Source of the DNA: Methanosarcina sp. MTP4 | GTDB taxonomy: Archaea; Halobacteriota; Methanosarcinia; Methanosarcinales; Methanosarcinaceae | Direction of reading: 5' to 3' | DNA length: 64,000 bases | NCBI RefSeq assembly: GCF_000970045.1 | Contig: NZ_CP009505.1 | Span: 124,001-188,000, forward strand | Position numbers and translations under genes: made by a program | Notes under the pieces: model-generated | The model's database searches: none | What the model saw: only the letters and a program-made list of their open reading frames with translations | What the model was told of the DNA's origin: nothing | Shown here: positions 1-10,326 of the stretch, piece by piece | How positions within the stretch are numbered: the first letter of the stretch is position 1 | Layout: every line of letters begins with the position of its first letter

Positions 1-1446
1 TACACCCTGCCCAGGCTTCTTTGCCCGCGCTGCAAGATCGATGTGCGGGGTGCGGAGACCTGCCCAAAGTGCGGAAGAAAGTCAAGCTCCGTTGCAAATG
101 TGAAACTGGATTTTCGCAGCCTGTACAAACAGGCTTTTGAGAAGCTCGGGGAACGGGAAAAGCTGGACATGATCAAAGGGGTAAAAAGGCTCATGAACGG
201 GCAGATGACCCCGGAACCCCTGGAAAAAGGAATTTTGAGGGCCAAACATGAGGTTTTTACTTTCAAGGACGGAACCATTCGCTACGATATGTCCGATATC
301 CCCCTGACCCATATCCGGGCCGATGAACTCGGGATTACGGCAGCTAAACTCCGGGAACTCGGGTACAGGGAAGATATTTACGGGAAACCTCTTGAAAGGA
401 ATGACCAGGTGGTCTGCCTGAAGGTCCAGGATCTGGTGGTCTCCTATGACGGGGCTGAGTACCTTCTGCGCATAGCTCAGTATGTGGACGAACTACTCGT
501 GAAGTATTATAATGTAGAACCTTACTACAATGCGGAAACTATCTACGACCTTGTAGGGGCCCTTTTGATGGGTCTTGCTCCCCACACCTCGGCAGGGGTT
601 CTTGGAAGGCTGGTCGGGTTTACGAAGGCTTCGGTAGGGTATGCTCATCCGTTTTTCCATGCTTCGAAGCGGCGGAACTGCGACGGGGACGAGGACTGTG
701 TGATGATGCTTATGGACGGGATTCTGAACTTCTCCCGTTCTTATCTTCCTGAAAAGAGGGGAGGGAAAATGGATGCTCCCCTTGTGCTCACCACCCGGAT
801 CGACCCCAAAGAAGTGGACAAGGAAGCCCATAACATCGATGTCCCTGCCCGCTATCCCCTGGAGTTTTACAGGGCTACGGAAGAGATCAAAAACCCGACG
901 GAACTCGAAGACCTGATGGACCTGGTAAGCGGGCGGCTGGGGACCCCTGAGCAGTATGAACATTTCATGTTCACCCACGATACCACGGATATTGCTGCAG
1001 GGCCCCTTAAATCTTCTTACAAGACCCTTGGCAGCATGATTGAAAAAATGGAAGCTCAGCTCTCTCTTGCCGAGCGTATAAGGGCGGTTGATGCTCCTGA
1101 TGTGGCTGAAAGGGTGCTGAAGTCCCATTTCCTTCCGGACCTCATCGGGAACCTGCGTTCCTTTTCCCGCCAGAAGACGCGCTGTATCAAATGCGGGGAA
1201 AAGTTCCGGAGGCCTCCTCTTTCCGGAGCCTGTCCGAAGTGCGGAGGGAACGTGATCCTGACGGTGCATGAAGGGTCAGTCAAAAAGTACCTGGAAGTCT
1301 CGAAGGAAGTGGCGGAAAAGTACGGGGTTTCGGCCTATACCCGGCAGAGGATTGAACTCCTTGACTATGATATACACTCCCTCTTTGAAAACCATAAAAT
1401 AAAACAGATGGGGCTTTCGGATTTCATGTCCGGGCCCGGACATTAA
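1..1446 (+). CDS. polC: DNA polymerase II large subunit (DP2), C-terminal part, 5' truncated by window edge
   Basis: The frame is open from base 1, so the gene starts upstream of the window; the GTG at 43 is internal. This is the catalytic subunit of the euryarchaeal family-D replicative polymerase, which pairs with the DP1 exonuclease subunit. Visible marks are a four-Cys zinc site at the very start (CPRC...CPKCG), the catalytic acidic motif NCDGDEDC coded near 675-698 (equivalent to the NADGDED motif of the family), a second zinc site CIKCG...CPKCGG near the C-terminus, and a final segment QMGLSDFM that resembles a PCNA-binding PIP box. It ends 403 bp before the convergent mmp10 gene. Family assignment is strong; the PIP box is inference. 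Confidence 0.93.
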   Translation, partial: YTLPRLLCPRCKIDVRGAETCPKCGRKSSSVANVKLDFRSLYKQAFEKLGEREKLDMIKGVKRLMNGQMTPEPLEKGILRAKHEVFTFKDGTIRYDMSDIPLTHIRADELGITAAKLRELGYREDIYGKPLERNDQVVCLKVQDLVVSYDGAEYLLRIAQYVDELLVKYYNVEPYYNAETIYDLVGALLMGLAPHTSAGVLGRLVGFTKASVGYAHPFFHASKRRNCDGDEDCVMMLMDGILNFSRSYLPEKRGGKMDAPLVLTTRIDPKEVDKEAHNIDVPARYPLEFYRATEEIKNPTELEDLMDLVSGRLGTPEQYEHFMFTHDTTDIAAGPLKSSYKTLGSMIEKMEAQLSLAERIRAVDAPDVAERVLKSHFLPDLIGNLRSFSRQKTRCIKCGEKFRRPPLSGACPKCGGNVILTVHEGSVKKYLEVSKEVAEKYGVSAYTRQRIELLDYDIHSLFENHKIKQMGLSDFMSGPGH

Positions 1447-1849
1447 AGAAAGGTACACGGAATGTGAATTGATCCGGGAATTGTGAATTGAACCAATAGT
1501 CGGATTGAACAGGAAACGTGAGCTAATTTCTCTGAACTGTCTTATCCGAATCCTGAAAGCCGAAAATATTTTCTATACAATAATGTATACATTCTATCTA
1601 TTTATGGGTAATTTATATAATATGCACATTATTTATATAGGATCGCTTGTATTTTTTATATTTTCTACTTCATTTTTATTATTTTTATGTTTTTCTTGCA
1701 GCCCGGATTTTGGACCCATGTGCCGATAAAGCTTGAAAAAGCAAAGCTGTTGGGAAGAAGGGTAAAAAGAGAATCTGCCCGGAGATAAAGTTGAAAAAGT
1801 GAATCTGCCGGGAAAAAACGGTCAGAAAGTAAATTAGGGGCAGATGGTT
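1447..1849. other. intergenic region between two convergent genes
   Basis: About 400 bp without a credible gene. It holds an AT-rich stretch with a 12-bp palindrome (AATGTATACATT, 1582-1593) and, near 1725-1830, two imperfect copies of a GAATCTGCC(C)GG-containing motif separated by about 40 bp. The short ORF at 1505 has no start signal and no recognisable protein character. Transcription of polC and mmp10 probably ends here, but no clear hairpin terminator is visible. Confidence 0.5.
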
Positions 1850-3085
1850 TTATTCCACAGGCAGCCCCAGGGAGTTTATTTGCTCGATTAATTCCGTAAA
1901 ATTCTCGATTTCCAGTTTCAAGACCTCTTCGCGGCTCATTCCTATGGACATTTCCCCGTCCACGGAAAGGCATTCGGGGCCTCTGCGAACAATCCTGTCC
2001 ACACCGTCCCGGGTAAGGGTTTCTTTTACTTCCCTGTCGTGGACAAAGGCTCTCCCGGGTAAGAAAACGGTTTCTTTTACTTCCGAGAGGTCCAGGTTTC
2101 CGAAGTCTTCGATGGTGATGAGGCAGCCCACGTCTTTTTCCAGGGGAACGACGTTTACTTTTCCTCCAAGGGAATCGAAGATTTCCTTTAGCCTGGGGGC
2201 TGCAACCCGGCTCGTAATTACAGTGGCGCTTCTGGTAATGGGGGGCAGTTTCTCAAGGGCTTCAGGCACGTTTCGGATGGCAAAGGGAGAGCCGATAAGG
2301 GGGTCTTCCAGGGGAGTGCCGGTGATCCGGATGGAGGGATGCTTTGCTGCGGAACTGCGTACAAGTTCGGTAAATTCGTCCACGGTGTGCGGAGTTACTC
2401 CCGGCATGATCGGGGCGTTGTTCAGGATCAGCCCGTTTTCCCTGCTGTTTGCAAAACGCATCAGGATGGCTCCTTTAGCTCCCATGGTTTCCAGGTCAGA
2501 AAGGGTCTTTTCAAGGACTATCCCGTCGTTTACTCCGGGGATGGGCACGATTGCTCCATAGACCTCACAGTGGGCACAGAAATCTTTGAGGACCTGAAGG
2601 GAGGCTTCAGGCTCCGGGTCCTTCATGTATTCACCGCGCAGAGCCGGATCTGTTGCAAACACGGTGAAACTCACTTCACTTACCCCGCGGTCGATATAGA
2701 ATAGGGCGTCGTCAGGCTTGCTAAAGCCTTTTCCGCTGGTATATCCGAGATGAATAGGAGTTTTGAACTGGGATAGGAAAGCTACGAGGTTTTTAAGTTC
2801 GGGGTAGCAGCTAACATCCCCACCTCCGCTGATGGTGAATTTTTTCACTTCCTCATTTGCGAAACAGAGTTTCTGGGCGGTGTCTTCAAGGACCATCTGG
2901 AGGGGTTTGAAGCCAGAATATGATTCTTTTACCCCGCGGGTGCAGTAATCACACCCTTTTTTGAAAGGCAGGCAATGCTTGCAGCCCAGGGGGGGCACTT
3001 CTTTAACTTTTTTGAAATAACAGTACCTACAAAAGCCCCTGCAGTCAATTCCAGGGTTCCCGCCTACGTCGACAACAACTTCCAT
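1850..3085 (-). CDS. mmp10: methanogenesis marker protein 10, radical SAM McrA arginine methyltransferase
   Basis: 411 aa. The N-terminus carries the radical SAM cluster motif C15-x3-C19-x2-C22 (CRGFCRYC), followed by a second Cys group C35, C38, C45, C48 (CKHC...CDYC) that probably binds another metal centre. Residues around [11 protein letters not shown] fit the SAM-binding GGE-like region. In Methanosarcina acetivorans the equivalent gene, directly upstream of and divergent from mcrB, makes the 5-C-methyl-arginine at McrA Arg285 using cobalamin and SAM. The same arrangement is seen here, and McrA in this window has Arg285. The ATG at 3083-3085 is the first Met of the family-like start. Shared regulation with mcr through the 430-bp divergent region is possible but not shown. 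Confidence 0.9.
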   Translation of the reverse strand: MEVVVDVGGNPGIDCRGFCRYCYFKKVKEVPPLGCKHCLPFKKGCDYCTRGVKESYSGFKPLQMVLEDTAQKLCFANEEVKKFTISGGGDVSCYPELKNLVAFLSQFKTPIHLGYTSGKGFSKPDDALFYIDRGVSEVSFTVFATDPALRGEYMKDPEPEASLQVLKDFCAHCEVYGAIVPIPGVNDGIVLEKTLSDLETMGAKGAILMRFANSRENGLILNNAPIMPGVTPHTVDEFTELVRSSAAKHPSIRITGTPLEDPLIGSPFAIRNVPEALEKLPPITRSATVITSRVAAPRLKEIFDSLGGKVNVVPLEKDVGCLITIEDFGNLDLSEVKETVFLPGRAFVHDREVKETLTRDGVDRIVRRGPECLSVDGEMSIGMSREEVLKLEIENFTELIEQINSLGLPVE

Positions 3086-3359
3086 ATTAAGCTTTCGTAT
3101 TTGAAGGGATATTACTAAATCTTTATGGTTTTGTTCTGTTTTAGATGGCCATGACTTTATAAAAAAAATAATTAAGAAATCTCTCTCTTTGGCTCTTATA
3201 ATTTATAAAGTATCTTTCTATATCTCGAAGAGTTTTAGAAGCTGTTGAAACGATCGTTATCTATTGATGCTGTTTTTTTATATAAAACCCTAAAAATAGT
3301 TTTTTTCTTTATAAAAACAATTTTAAAAAAATGGACGGATGCCCCCTTCCAAGAACACA

Positions 3360-3374
3360 AAAGATTTAAGTACC
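3360..3374 (+). promoter_or_regulatory. candidate mcr operon TATA region within the mmp10/mcrB divergent intergenic
   Basis: The 430-bp space 3086-3515 is very AT-rich and has several TATA-like tracts. For mcr the best candidate is AAAGATTTAAGTACC (3360-3374). Initiation about 25 bp downstream would give a leader of roughly 120 nt before the mcrB GTG at 3516. A second tract, TTATATAAAA at 3278-3287, reads well on both strands and could serve either gene. Others near 3155 and 3200 are closer to mmp10. These are positional guesses from base composition only. Confidence 0.4.
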
Positions 3375-3515
3375 TTCTCAGCGAATGAAAGTTCATTGGG
3401 AAAGTGGACACTTAAAAACGAAGCGGTACTTGATCTGTAAGAGTAAATTTAACACTCTCGTGGAATGTGACCAGTCCCAAAAATGATTTTTAATAACTTA
3501 AGGAGGAAATTAAAC

Positions 3516-4820
3516 GTGTCTGACACAGTAGACATCTACGACGACAGAGGAAAACTGCTTGAGAGCAATGTCGACATTATGTCTCTTGCTCCAACCAGAA
3601 ACGCAGCAATTCAAAAAATCATCATGGACACCAAGAGGTCCGTTGCGGTAAACCTCGGCGGCATCCAGAACGCCCTTGCAACAGGCAAGATGGGTGGAAA
3701 GGGACGCCAGATCCTTGGACGTGAACTTGACTACGATATCGTAGGCCGTGCTGACGAAATTGCAGAAAAGGTTAAGGCTTTAGTGCAGGTCGATGAAGGC
3801 GACGACACCAACGTGACGGTCCTCAACGGCGGAAAGAACCTGCGGATTCAGTCCCCCACATCAAGGATTCTTTCCGGTGCAGACTACATGTCTTCCACCA
3901 CCGTCGGTGCAGCAGCAGTCACCCAGACCCTCATTGACATGTTCGGAACCGACATGTATGACGCCATGATCGTCAAGTCCGCAATCTGGGGCAGCTACCC
4001 ACAGACCATGGACCTCATGGGCGGAAGCGTTGCAGGTATCCTCAACATCCCCCAGAACAACGAAGGTCTCGGCTTCTCCCTGAGGAACATTATGGCAAAC
4101 CACGTTGCAGCCATCACCAACAGGTCTGCAATGAACGCCGCAGCCCTTTCCTCAATCTACGAACAGAGCGGTATCTTCGAGATGGGCGGCGCAGTCGGTA
4201 TGTTCGAGAGGCAGCAGCTCCTCGGTCTTGCATGCCAGGGTCTCAACGCCAACAACATCGTCTACGAAACCGTAAAGGAAAACGGCAAGGACGGTACCAT
4301 CGGTACTGTGCTCCAGTCCATCGTAGGCAGGGCAATCGAAGACGGCGTCATTTCCGTTGACAAGACCGCACCTTCCGGATACAACTTCTACAAGGCAAAC
4401 GACGTCCCAATGTGGAACGCATATGCCGCAGCAGGTACCCTTGCAGCCACTCTCGTGAACTGTGGTGCAGGCCGTGCAGCCCAGAACGTATCCTCCACAC
4501 TTCTGTACTTCAACGACATGCTCGAGAAAGAGACTGGTCTTCCAGGCTGTGACTACGGTAAAGTACAGGGTGTAGCTGTTGGTTTCTCCTTCTTCAGCCA
4601 CTCCATCTACGGCGGCGGCGGACCGGGTGTATTCAACGGTAACCACGTCGTAACCAGGCACTCCAGAGGCTTTGCAATTCCATGTGTATGTGCCGCAGTA
4701 GCCCTCGATGCAGGTACCCAGATGTTCACAATCGAAGCAACATCCGGCCTCATCGGAAACGTGTTCGGAACGATCGGGGAATTCAGCGAGCCTATTAAGG
4801 CAGTAGCAGGAGCGCTCTAA
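3516..4820 (+). CDS. mcrB: methyl-coenzyme M reductase beta subunit
   Basis: 434 aa from the GTG at 3516, which follows a strong ribosome site AGGAGG (3501-3506). The longer reading from 3483 would include the Shine-Dalgarno site and is rejected. McrB is the beta subunit of the (alpha-beta-gamma)2 nickel F430 enzyme that reduces methyl-CoM with coenzyme B to release methane. The protein starts MSDTVDIYDDRG as in Methanosarcina homologues and contains the conserved blocks NNEGLGFSLRNIMANH and FSFFSHSIYGGGGPGVFNG, the latter lining the active-site channel. It is the first gene of mcrBDCGA and lies 25 bp upstream of mcrD. Codon use is strongly C-ending, as expected for a very highly expressed gene. 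Confidence 0.97.
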   Translation: MSDTVDIYDDRGKLLESNVDIMSLAPTRNAAIQKIIMDTKRSVAVNLGGIQNALATGKMGGKGRQILGRELDYDIVGRADEIAEKVKALVQVDEGDDTNVTVLNGGKNLRIQSPTSRILSGADYMSSTTVGAAAVTQTLIDMFGTDMYDAMIVKSAIWGSYPQTMDLMGGSVAGILNIPQNNEGLGFSLRNIMANHVAAITNRSAMNAAALSSIYEQSGIFEMGGAVGMFERQQLLGLACQGLNANNIVYETVKENGKDGTIGTVLQSIVGRAIEDGVISVDKTAPSGYNFYKANDVPMWNAYAAAGTLAATLVNCGAGRAAQNVSSTLLYFNDMLEKETGLPGCDYGKVQGVAVGFSFFSHSIYGGGGPGVFNGNHVVTRHSRGFAIPCVCAAVALDAGTQMFTIEATSGLIGNVFGTIGEFSEPIKAVAGAL

Positions 4821-4845
4821 ACAAATTAAGTCAAAAGGTCTAACA

Positions 4846-5340
4846 ATGTCAGACTCTGCTTCAAACACGGAAAATCTTATTCAAATAGAAATCTTCCCCC
4901 GAAGAATCCTGTCCCCCGAAACAGCTCAGGTCCTCCTGGCCGAGCTGTATAAAGTGGATGGGGTAATCCGCGTTATAGTCCAGGGCCAGAGGTTGCCTGA
5001 AAAGGTCTCATCCGGCCCGGGTACCGGGGAAAAGGTGGAACATCCTCTCAGGAAACCTATTCAGATTGGGGACCAGTTAATTGAGATGAAGGTCAGTGTG
5101 GGCAGGATTCAGATGGAACTTGCAAGCCCCGAAGCCAAGGAAAAGGTCCGGGAAGTATGTGATAAGGTTTTATCGTTCCCCTTCGAGTTCAGGGAAGGAA
5201 ATTTCATGAGACGGAAGGCAACGGTAAGTGACTACGCCAAACTTGGTTCTGACGCAGACCCTACTTTGCTTGGCATGGTTGATCCAAAAGCCAAACATGA
5301 AGACAACCTCGTCTTCATAGAGAAGAAGGAAGAAGAGTGA
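4846..5340 (+). CDS. mcrD: methyl-coenzyme M reductase operon protein D
   Basis: 164 aa. McrD is not part of the final enzyme; it associates with McrABG and is thought to help assembly or cofactor F430 insertion and activation. The family start QIEIFPRRILSPETAQ and the central VIVQGQRLP block are visible. The gene lies between mcrB and mcrC, six bases upstream of the mcrC ATG. Codon use is less biased than in mcrB, mcrG and mcrA, as expected for a non-structural operon member. Confidence 0.94.
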   Translation: MSDSASNTENLIQIEIFPRRILSPETAQVLLAELYKVDGVIRVIVQGQRLPEKVSSGPGTGEKVEHPLRKPIQIGDQLIEMKVSVGRIQMELASPEAKEKVREVCDKVLSFPFEFREGNFMRRKATVSDYAKLGSDADPTLLGMVDPKAKHEDNLVFIEKKEEE

Positions 5341-5346
5341 ATTTGT

Positions 5347-5967
5347 ATGATGTTTGACCGGGAAACGCAGGTAGTTGACTGCCGCTGCGGAATGGGACTT
5401 GGAAAAGGAGGTGGGCTTGCCCAGCGAGGGACCCTCTCGGAAGCCGGCCGTTCCGATGTGGTCGCCATTGCGATGAGTCCCGGGCAGAGACATATTACAA
5501 AACCGGTCTGTGAAATTACATACGGAATGCGGAAGGAAAATATCCAGGTAAGTGTTCTCGTGCTCTATTCGGGTACGGGGATTCCGGACTCGGGTTTGAG
5601 GACGGGATCTTTCGTTATGAGCCCGATGGAAAAGGCACAGATCGAGATGCACAAGTTGGCCGTCATTCACCTTGGAAACATAAGGGACCACGTGGTAAGG
5701 AAGGCCAGGGAAATCCTGAGTCAGGCAAACATCCCGGCAATCATTGTCAGCCAGATCCCGGTAGATTTCGAAGATTTTGCAGAAGCAGGAGTGAAAACGA
5801 GATTAGTGATGCCAAAGGACGAAAATATCCAGACAAAGGGAATTGTGATGGATATGGTAAACGGAGTAACACGTGGAGACTCCTGTCCCAGGGATAAACT
5901 AAACTTAATCGTGAAAGACGTGAAATCGACATTAGACCAATTAGAAGATCATAAAGGAGTTGCATAA
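5347..5967 (+). CDS. mcrC: methyl-coenzyme M reductase operon protein C
   Basis: 206 aa. McrC is a component of the ATP-dependent complex that reductively activates McrABG. Visible features are the N-terminal CRCGMGLGKGGGLAQRG segment, with two Cys and a Gly-rich turn, and the conserved RPGQRHITKP-like block (here SPGQRHITKPVCEITYG). The first two codons are both ATG, so translation may begin at 5347 or 5350. The gene ends one base before the mcrG start, and the mcrG ribosome site lies inside its last codons, which indicates translational coupling. Confidence 0.94.
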   Translation: MMFDRETQVVDCRCGMGLGKGGGLAQRGTLSEAGRSDVVAIAMSPGQRHITKPVCEITYGMRKENIQVSVLVLYSGTGIPDSGLRTGSFVMSPMEKAQIEMHKLAVIHLGNIRDHVVRKAREILSQANIPAIIVSQIPVDFEDFAEAGVKTRLVMPKDENIQTKGIVMDMVNGVTRGDSCPRDKLNLIVKDVKSTLDQLEDHKGVA

Positions 5968-5968
5968 G

Positions 5969-6715
5969 ATGGCATATGAACCACAGTTCTATCCAGGCGC
6001 AACCTCAGTTGGCGCTAACAGAAGAAAGCACATGTCTGGAGACCTTGAGAAAATCAGGGAAATCTCCGACGAAGACTTAACCGCAGTTCTTGGACACCGT
6101 GCCCCGGGAAGCGACTACCCCAGCACCCACCCACCACTCGCAGAGATGGGCGAGCCTGCATGCTCGGTCCGTGAAGCTGTAGAAGCTACACCTGGTGCAA
6201 AGGCCGGCGACAGGGTCAGGTACGTCCAGTTCGCTGACTCCATGTACAACGCTCCGGCTACCCCGTACTTCAGATCCTACTTCGCAGCAATCAACTTCAG
6301 AGGCGTAGACCCAGGTACCCTTTCCGGCCGTCAGATTGTCGAAGCCCGTGAAAGAGACATGGAAGAGTGCGCAAAGGTTCAGATGGAAACCGAAATCAGC
6401 TGCCCCGGACTTTCCGGTATGCGCGGTGCAACAGTGCACGGTCACTCCGTCCGTCTTCAGGAAGACGGTGTTATGTTCGACATGCTCGACAGGAGAAGAC
6501 TTGAAAACGGCACCATCATCATGGACAAGGACCAGGTCGCAATCCCCATCGACAGGAAGGTAGACCTCGGAAAGCCAATGTCCGAAGAAGAAGCCGCAAA
6601 GAGGACCACCATCTACCGTGTCGACAACGTTCCTGCAAGGAGCGACGCCGAAGTAATCGAGTGGATCCACAGAGTGTTCGACCAGAGAACTTCATTCGGA
6701 TTCCAGCCCAAGTGA
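5969..6715 (+). CDS. mcrG: methyl-coenzyme M reductase gamma subunit
   Basis: 248 aa from the ATG at 5969, preceded by AAAGGAGT (5953-5960). The reading from 5960 starts inside the ribosome site and is rejected. This is the gamma subunit of the methane-forming enzyme. The start [20 protein letters not shown] and the blocks [16 protein letters not shown] and [16 protein letters not shown] are typical of the family and contact F430 and coenzyme M. Codon bias is strong, as in mcrB and mcrA. The stop is followed within 10 bases by mcrA. Confidence 0.97.
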   Translation: MAYEPQFYPGATSVGANRRKHMSGDLEKIREISDEDLTAVLGHRAPGSDYPSTHPPLAEMGEPACSVREAVEATPGAKAGDRVRYVQFADSMYNAPATPYFRSYFAAINFRGVDPGTLSGRQIVEARERDMEECAKVQMETEISCPGLSGMRGATVHGHSVRLQEDGVMFDMLDRRRLENGTIIMDKDQVAIPIDRKVDLGKPMSEEEAAKRTTIYRVDNVPARSDAEVIEWIHRVFDQRTSFGFQPK

Positions 6716-6725
6716 GGTGAACAAG

Positions 6726-8438
6726 ATGTCAGCAGATATTTTCGCAAAATTCAAGAAGTCAATGGAAGTTAAGTTCGCACAGGATTACGGTACAAACCAG
6801 TTGGGCGGGAGCGACATTGAGGCAAAGACCTCCAAGTTCCTCAGACTCGGTCCTGAGCAGAGCCCCAGAAAGGTCGAGATGATCGCAGCTGGTAAGGAAA
6901 TCGCCGAGAAGAGGGGCATTGTAGGATACAACCCCAACATGCACATGGGTGCACCTCTCGGACAGCGCGCAATCACCCCCTACACTCTCTCAGGCACTGA
7001 CATCGTCGCAGAGCCCGACGACCTCCACTACGTCAACAACGCTGCAATGCAGCAGATGTGGGACGACATCAGGAGGACCTGTATTGTCGGTCTGGACATG
7101 GCACACGAGACCCTCGAGAAGAGGCTGGGTAAGGAAGTCACTCCTGAAACCATCAACCACTACCTCGAGACCCTGAACCACGCAATGCCTGGTGCAGCAG
7201 TTGTCCAGGAAATGATGATCGAGACCCACCCAGCTCTTGTCGACGACTGTTACGTCAAGATCTTCACCGGGGACGACGCCCTGGCTGACGAAATCGACTC
7301 CCAGTTCGTTATCAACATCAACAAGATGTTCCCTGAAGAGCAGGCAGAACAGATCAAGGCCTCCATCGGCAAGACAACCTGGCAGGCAATCCACATCCCG
7401 ACAATTGTCTCCAGGACAACTGACGGTGCACAGACCTCCAGGTGGGCAGCCATGCAGATCGGTATGTCCTTCATCTCCGCATACGCAATGTGTGCCGGTG
7501 AAGCAGCCGTCGCTGACCTGTCCTTCTCCGCAAAGCACGCATCCCTTGTCTCCATGGGTGAAATGCTGCCCGCAAGGCGTGCACGTGGACCCAACGAGCC
7601 CGGTGGACTTTCCTTCGGTCACATGGCAGATGTCATCCAGACCAGCCGTGTAGACGTAGATGACCCTGCACACGTCTCCCTTGAGGTAGTCGGTGCTGGA
7701 TGTATGCTCTACGACCAGATCTGGCTCGGATCCTACATGTCCGGTGGTGTCGGTTTCACTCAGTACGCAACCGCAGCATACACTGACGACATCCTCGACA
7801 ACAACACCTACTACGACGTTGACTACATCAACGACAAGTACGGTGGTGCAGCAGCCGTGGACAAGCCGACCGTAAAGGCCAGCCTCGAAGTCGTCAAGGA
7901 CATCGCAACCGAATCCACTCTCTACGGTATCGAGACCTACGAGAACTACCCGACAGCCCTTGAAGACCACTTCGGTGGATCCCAGAGAGCAACCATGCTG
8001 GCAGCAGCATCCGGTGTTGCATGTTCCCTTGCAACCGGAAACGGAAATGCCGGTCTGTCCGGATGGTACCTCTCCATGTACGTCCACAAGGAAGCATGGG
8101 GCCGCCTCGGATTCTTCGGTTTCGACCTGCAGGACCAGTGTGGTGCAACCAACATCTGTACCTACCAGGGTGACGAAGGTCTTCCAGGCGAACTCCGTGG
8201 TCCAAACTACCCGAACTACGCCATGAACGTCGGTCACCAGGGTGGCTACGGTGGTATCGCTTCCGCAGCTCACTCGACCCGCGGAGACGCATTCGCTGTC
8301 AACCCACTGATCAAGGTCTGCTTCGCCGACGATCTTCTGCCCTTCGACTTCACTGCACCCAGAAGGGAATTCGGCCGTGGCGCAATCAGGGAATTCGTGC
8401 CTGCTGGTGAGAGATCTCTCATCATCCCGGCAAAGTAA
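6726..8438 (+). CDS. mcrA: methyl-coenzyme M reductase alpha subunit
   Basis: 570 aa from the ATG at 6726, with the ribosome site GAGGTGA (6714-6720) overlapping the mcrG stop. The catalytic alpha subunit binds nickel F430; Gln161 (VVQEMM) matches the axial nickel ligand position. All known modification sites of Methanosarcina McrA are present: His271 (1-methyl-His), Arg285 (5-methyl-Arg, made by Mmp10), Gly465 in FFGFDLQD (thioglycine, made by YcaO/TfuA encoded elsewhere), Asp470 (didehydro-Asp) and Cys472 (S-methyl-Cys, made by McmA). The gene ends the mcr operon and is followed by a hairpin terminator at 8463. The long open frame on the opposite strand is an artefact of its codon bias. Confidence 0.98.
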   Translation: MSADIFAKFKKSMEVKFAQDYGTNQLGGSDIEAKTSKFLRLGPEQSPRKVEMIAAGKEIAEKRGIVGYNPNMHMGAPLGQRAITPYTLSGTDIVAEPDDLHYVNNAAMQQMWDDIRRTCIVGLDMAHETLEKRLGKEVTPETINHYLETLNHAMPGAAVVQEMMIETHPALVDDCYVKIFTGDDALADEIDSQFVININKMFPEEQAEQIKASIGKTTWQAIHIPTIVSRTTDGAQTSRWAAMQIGMSFISAYAMCAGEAAVADLSFSAKHASLVSMGEMLPARRARGPNEPGGLSFGHMADVIQTSRVDVDDPAHVSLEVVGAGCMLYDQIWLGSYMSGGVGFTQYATAAYTDDILDNNTYYDVDYINDKYGGAAAVDKPTVKASLEVVKDIATESTLYGIETYENYPTALEDHFGGSQRATMLAAASGVACSLATGNGNAGLSGWYLSMYVHKEAWGRLGFFGFDLQDQCGATNICTYQGDEGLPGELRGPNYPNYAMNVGHQGGYGGIASAAHSTRGDAFAVNPLIKVCFADDLLPFDFTAPRREFGRGAIREFVPAGERSLIIPAK

Positions 8439-8462
8439 ATTCATTAAAAGATTAAGTACCGT

Positions 8463-8499
8463 GAGTAGGCCTTTCCGGCCTACTCTGTCCTCTTTTTTT
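8463..8499 (+). terminator. hairpin plus T-tract downstream of mcrA
   Basis: A perfect 9-bp stem, GAGTAGGCC (8463-8471) and GGCCTACTC (8477-8485), encloses a 5-nt loop and is followed by a run of seven T (near 8492-8498). It begins 25 bp after the mcrA stop. In archaea the T-tract is the main termination signal, but mcr operons of Methanosarcina commonly carry such a hairpin, which may also protect the 3' end of this abundant mRNA. Confidence 0.8.
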
Positions 8500-8932
8500 C
8501 TACACTCATTTTTTCGTACGATTCTTACAAGCTTTTTATCGTGAGGATTCTTTCCATTGGCAACCATTACGAAGGAGATGGAAAGTTGAGATAAATAACT
8601 GCAGATTTTCGAATAATTCTTCAAAAACGATGTCAAGAAATATGTTATTTTTTTGAAGACGGAATCTGCGAAAGGTCAGAGTTAAAAAAGAAAAGTACAA
8701 TAAAAATTTTCTTTAACTATATAGGGTCATTTAAGAAGGTATTTCCAGGATATGAAATTAAATAAATATCATACTTTGGAGTTGTAATCCTGGCAACGAT
8801 AATGAAGTTAAGCCGAGTTTTGGGATGAGCTCAATGGCATAAATTCCAGCATTGGATAGTGGTTCCCATTTTTTTATTGGATAAGGGTAATCAAACAATA
8901 TTCCTCTCCATTCTAAGCTCATATAATTCTCT
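8500..8932. other. intergenic region between convergent mcrA and mcmA
   Basis: AT-rich, no open frame with coding character, no tRNA-like structure and no strong repeat. It lies between the ends of two convergent genes. A further T-rich stretch near 8649 may act as a terminator for the opposite strand. Confidence 0.4.
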
Positions 8933-9913
8933 TCAAATCACGACAACTTTTTTGCCTAATTTGCCTGCGGCTTCCACAAATTCTGTTGTATCCACACCAG
9001 GGAATGTATCTATAATACAAATATCAAATTTTTCGTCTAAACAATTCACTAATTCTCTTATATCCATACTATAAACTTCAAATTTGTCTCCGGATGCTAT
9101 TAATTCTTCTTCACTGCCTGAAAGTTTGACCGGAAAGCCATTAGCCTCTAAATTAATCAAAGTAGTTTCTATTGCAGGATTCCATATGTCATTAAAAACA
9201 ACTTTTCGCGCGCCGGCTTTAAGGCATGCGATTCCTAAAGTCCCGGAACCACATGTACAATCAAGAACATTAGGCCTTTCATAATCTTTCAAAGCTTCTT
9301 TAAGTATCTCTATTTTGGGTGATTTTTCATTTGGAAACTCTATATGAATTTCATGCTGATATTTGTATATTCCTAAAGCCCCGTAAGGAGTCTGTATAAT
9401 ATCACATCTCATATCGCACCCGGCAAGAAGTTCATATATATGAGGATTAGAATCAGAATCTTTTATACCCACGGTTTTTCTTACATCTCCTTTTAAAACC
9501 CCTTTAACTTCCCCAACTTCCTTTACAATTTTTTCAGCACATCCTTTATCCACTTTATCAGATATTATTACTAAAGAATCCCCGGGCAAATAGGGAACAA
9601 AATCAGTTGGATAGCCAGGAGTCACAAGAGGGACACATGCATTCCTTAAATTAGCTTTTTTATCTTTTATTCCTTCATCGATCATTATTTTTAGCACGTG
9701 AGACATTACAATATCAAGCTGCCTCTTACCGCATTTACAACTTCCAAAATCGTTGTCTATTTCATCCAGGTTAATCTGTTCTGCTAGAGGAGCGAATTTC
9801 CTTATTTTTTCTGTTTTGCAATCGCTGCATGGTTTGTAGAATAATTCAATGTCTTTTAGTGCTTCCGAAATAGGCCTTATACACGTATCTCCACACCTGC
9901 ATCTTATTTCCAT
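8933..9913 (-). CDS. mcmA: SAM-dependent methyltransferase, probable McrA Cys472 S-methyltransferase McmA
   Basis: 326 aa. The N-terminal third is Cys-rich (C5, C7, C11, C29, C32 and a later CKCG), which suggests a zinc-binding domain. The C-terminal half has a class I methyltransferase fold with motif I VLDCTCGSGTLGIACL, the following acidic residue in VFNDIWNP, and a late CIIDTFPGVD strand in the motif IV region. In M. acetivorans the methyltransferase gene next to mcrA was shown genetically to install S-methyl-cysteine at McrA Cys472. The position here, convergent with and adjacent to mcrA, and the presence of Cys472 support the same job. The assignment rests on position and fold, so a general SAM methyltransferase remains the fallback call. 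Confidence 0.78.
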   Translation of the reverse strand: MEIRCRCGDTCIRPISEALKDIELFYKPCSDCKTEKIRKFAPLAEQINLDEIDNDFGSCKCGKRQLDIVMSHVLKIMIDEGIKDKKANLRNACVPLVTPGYPTDFVPYLPGDSLVIISDKVDKGCAEKIVKEVGEVKGVLKGDVRKTVGIKDSDSNPHIYELLAGCDMRCDIIQTPYGALGIYKYQHEIHIEFPNEKSPKIEILKEALKDYERPNVLDCTCGSGTLGIACLKAGARKVVFNDIWNPAIETTLINLEANGFPVKLSGSEEELIASGDKFEVYSMDIRELVNCLDEKFDICIIDTFPGVDTTEFVEAAGKLGKKVVVI

Positions 9914-10121
9914 ATGCTTAAATATGGATATTCTGTATAAAAGTTATACCATTCTTATTATTCCTGAATTTTGGTTCCTTATTATTCCTGAATTCTGGTT
10001 CAGATTCATCTAGGGGGTAAATGATTTTTTGACCGATTGGAGCTTAATTCAAAAAAGAAAATACTGAAAGTCTGAGGATTCCTCTCATGATCAGTTATTA
10101 TGTTAAATAAAATTTGCATTT

Positions 10122-10277
10122 ATAGTCAAGGACAAAAATTCCTTCATCAATCTCAAGTGAAAGTTTAACCACCGAAAGCACGGAAAACACGGAATAAAGG
10201 AAATAGGGGCACAACCCTTCCGTGCTTTCTGTGTCTTCCGTGGTTATAATGTAAGTTTAAATATTTACGTCCGGGAC
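10122..10277. repeat. MITE-like dispersed hairpin repeat, copy 1
   Basis: About 155 bp that recur at 55459-55611 with roughly 85-90% identity by eye. The core is a long imperfect inverted repeat: an arm rich in GAAAGCACGGAAAACACGGA (10167-10195) pairs with its complement at 10218-10245, around a roughly 22-nt loop. Both copies end just downstream of the stop codon of a minus-strand gene (aroA here). No coding capacity. It could be a miniature element or a bidirectional terminator. The rest of 9914-10326 is unremarkable AT-rich DNA with a short duplicated 'TTATTCCTGAATT' motif near 9957-9992. Confidence 0.7.
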
Positions 10278-10326
10278 TACAATCTGCATCTAATCTGCAC
10301 TTAGAAATCCAGATTGTATCTTCAAC

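Noticed and set aside
6990-8636. A 548-codon open frame on the minus strand opposite mcrA, and similar long frames opposite gatB (27293-28450), mcrB and mmp10
   Set aside because: The strong C-ending codon bias of highly expressed genes removes stop codons from the opposite strand. The translations are Cys/Val/Asp-rich with no domain pattern and no ribosome site.
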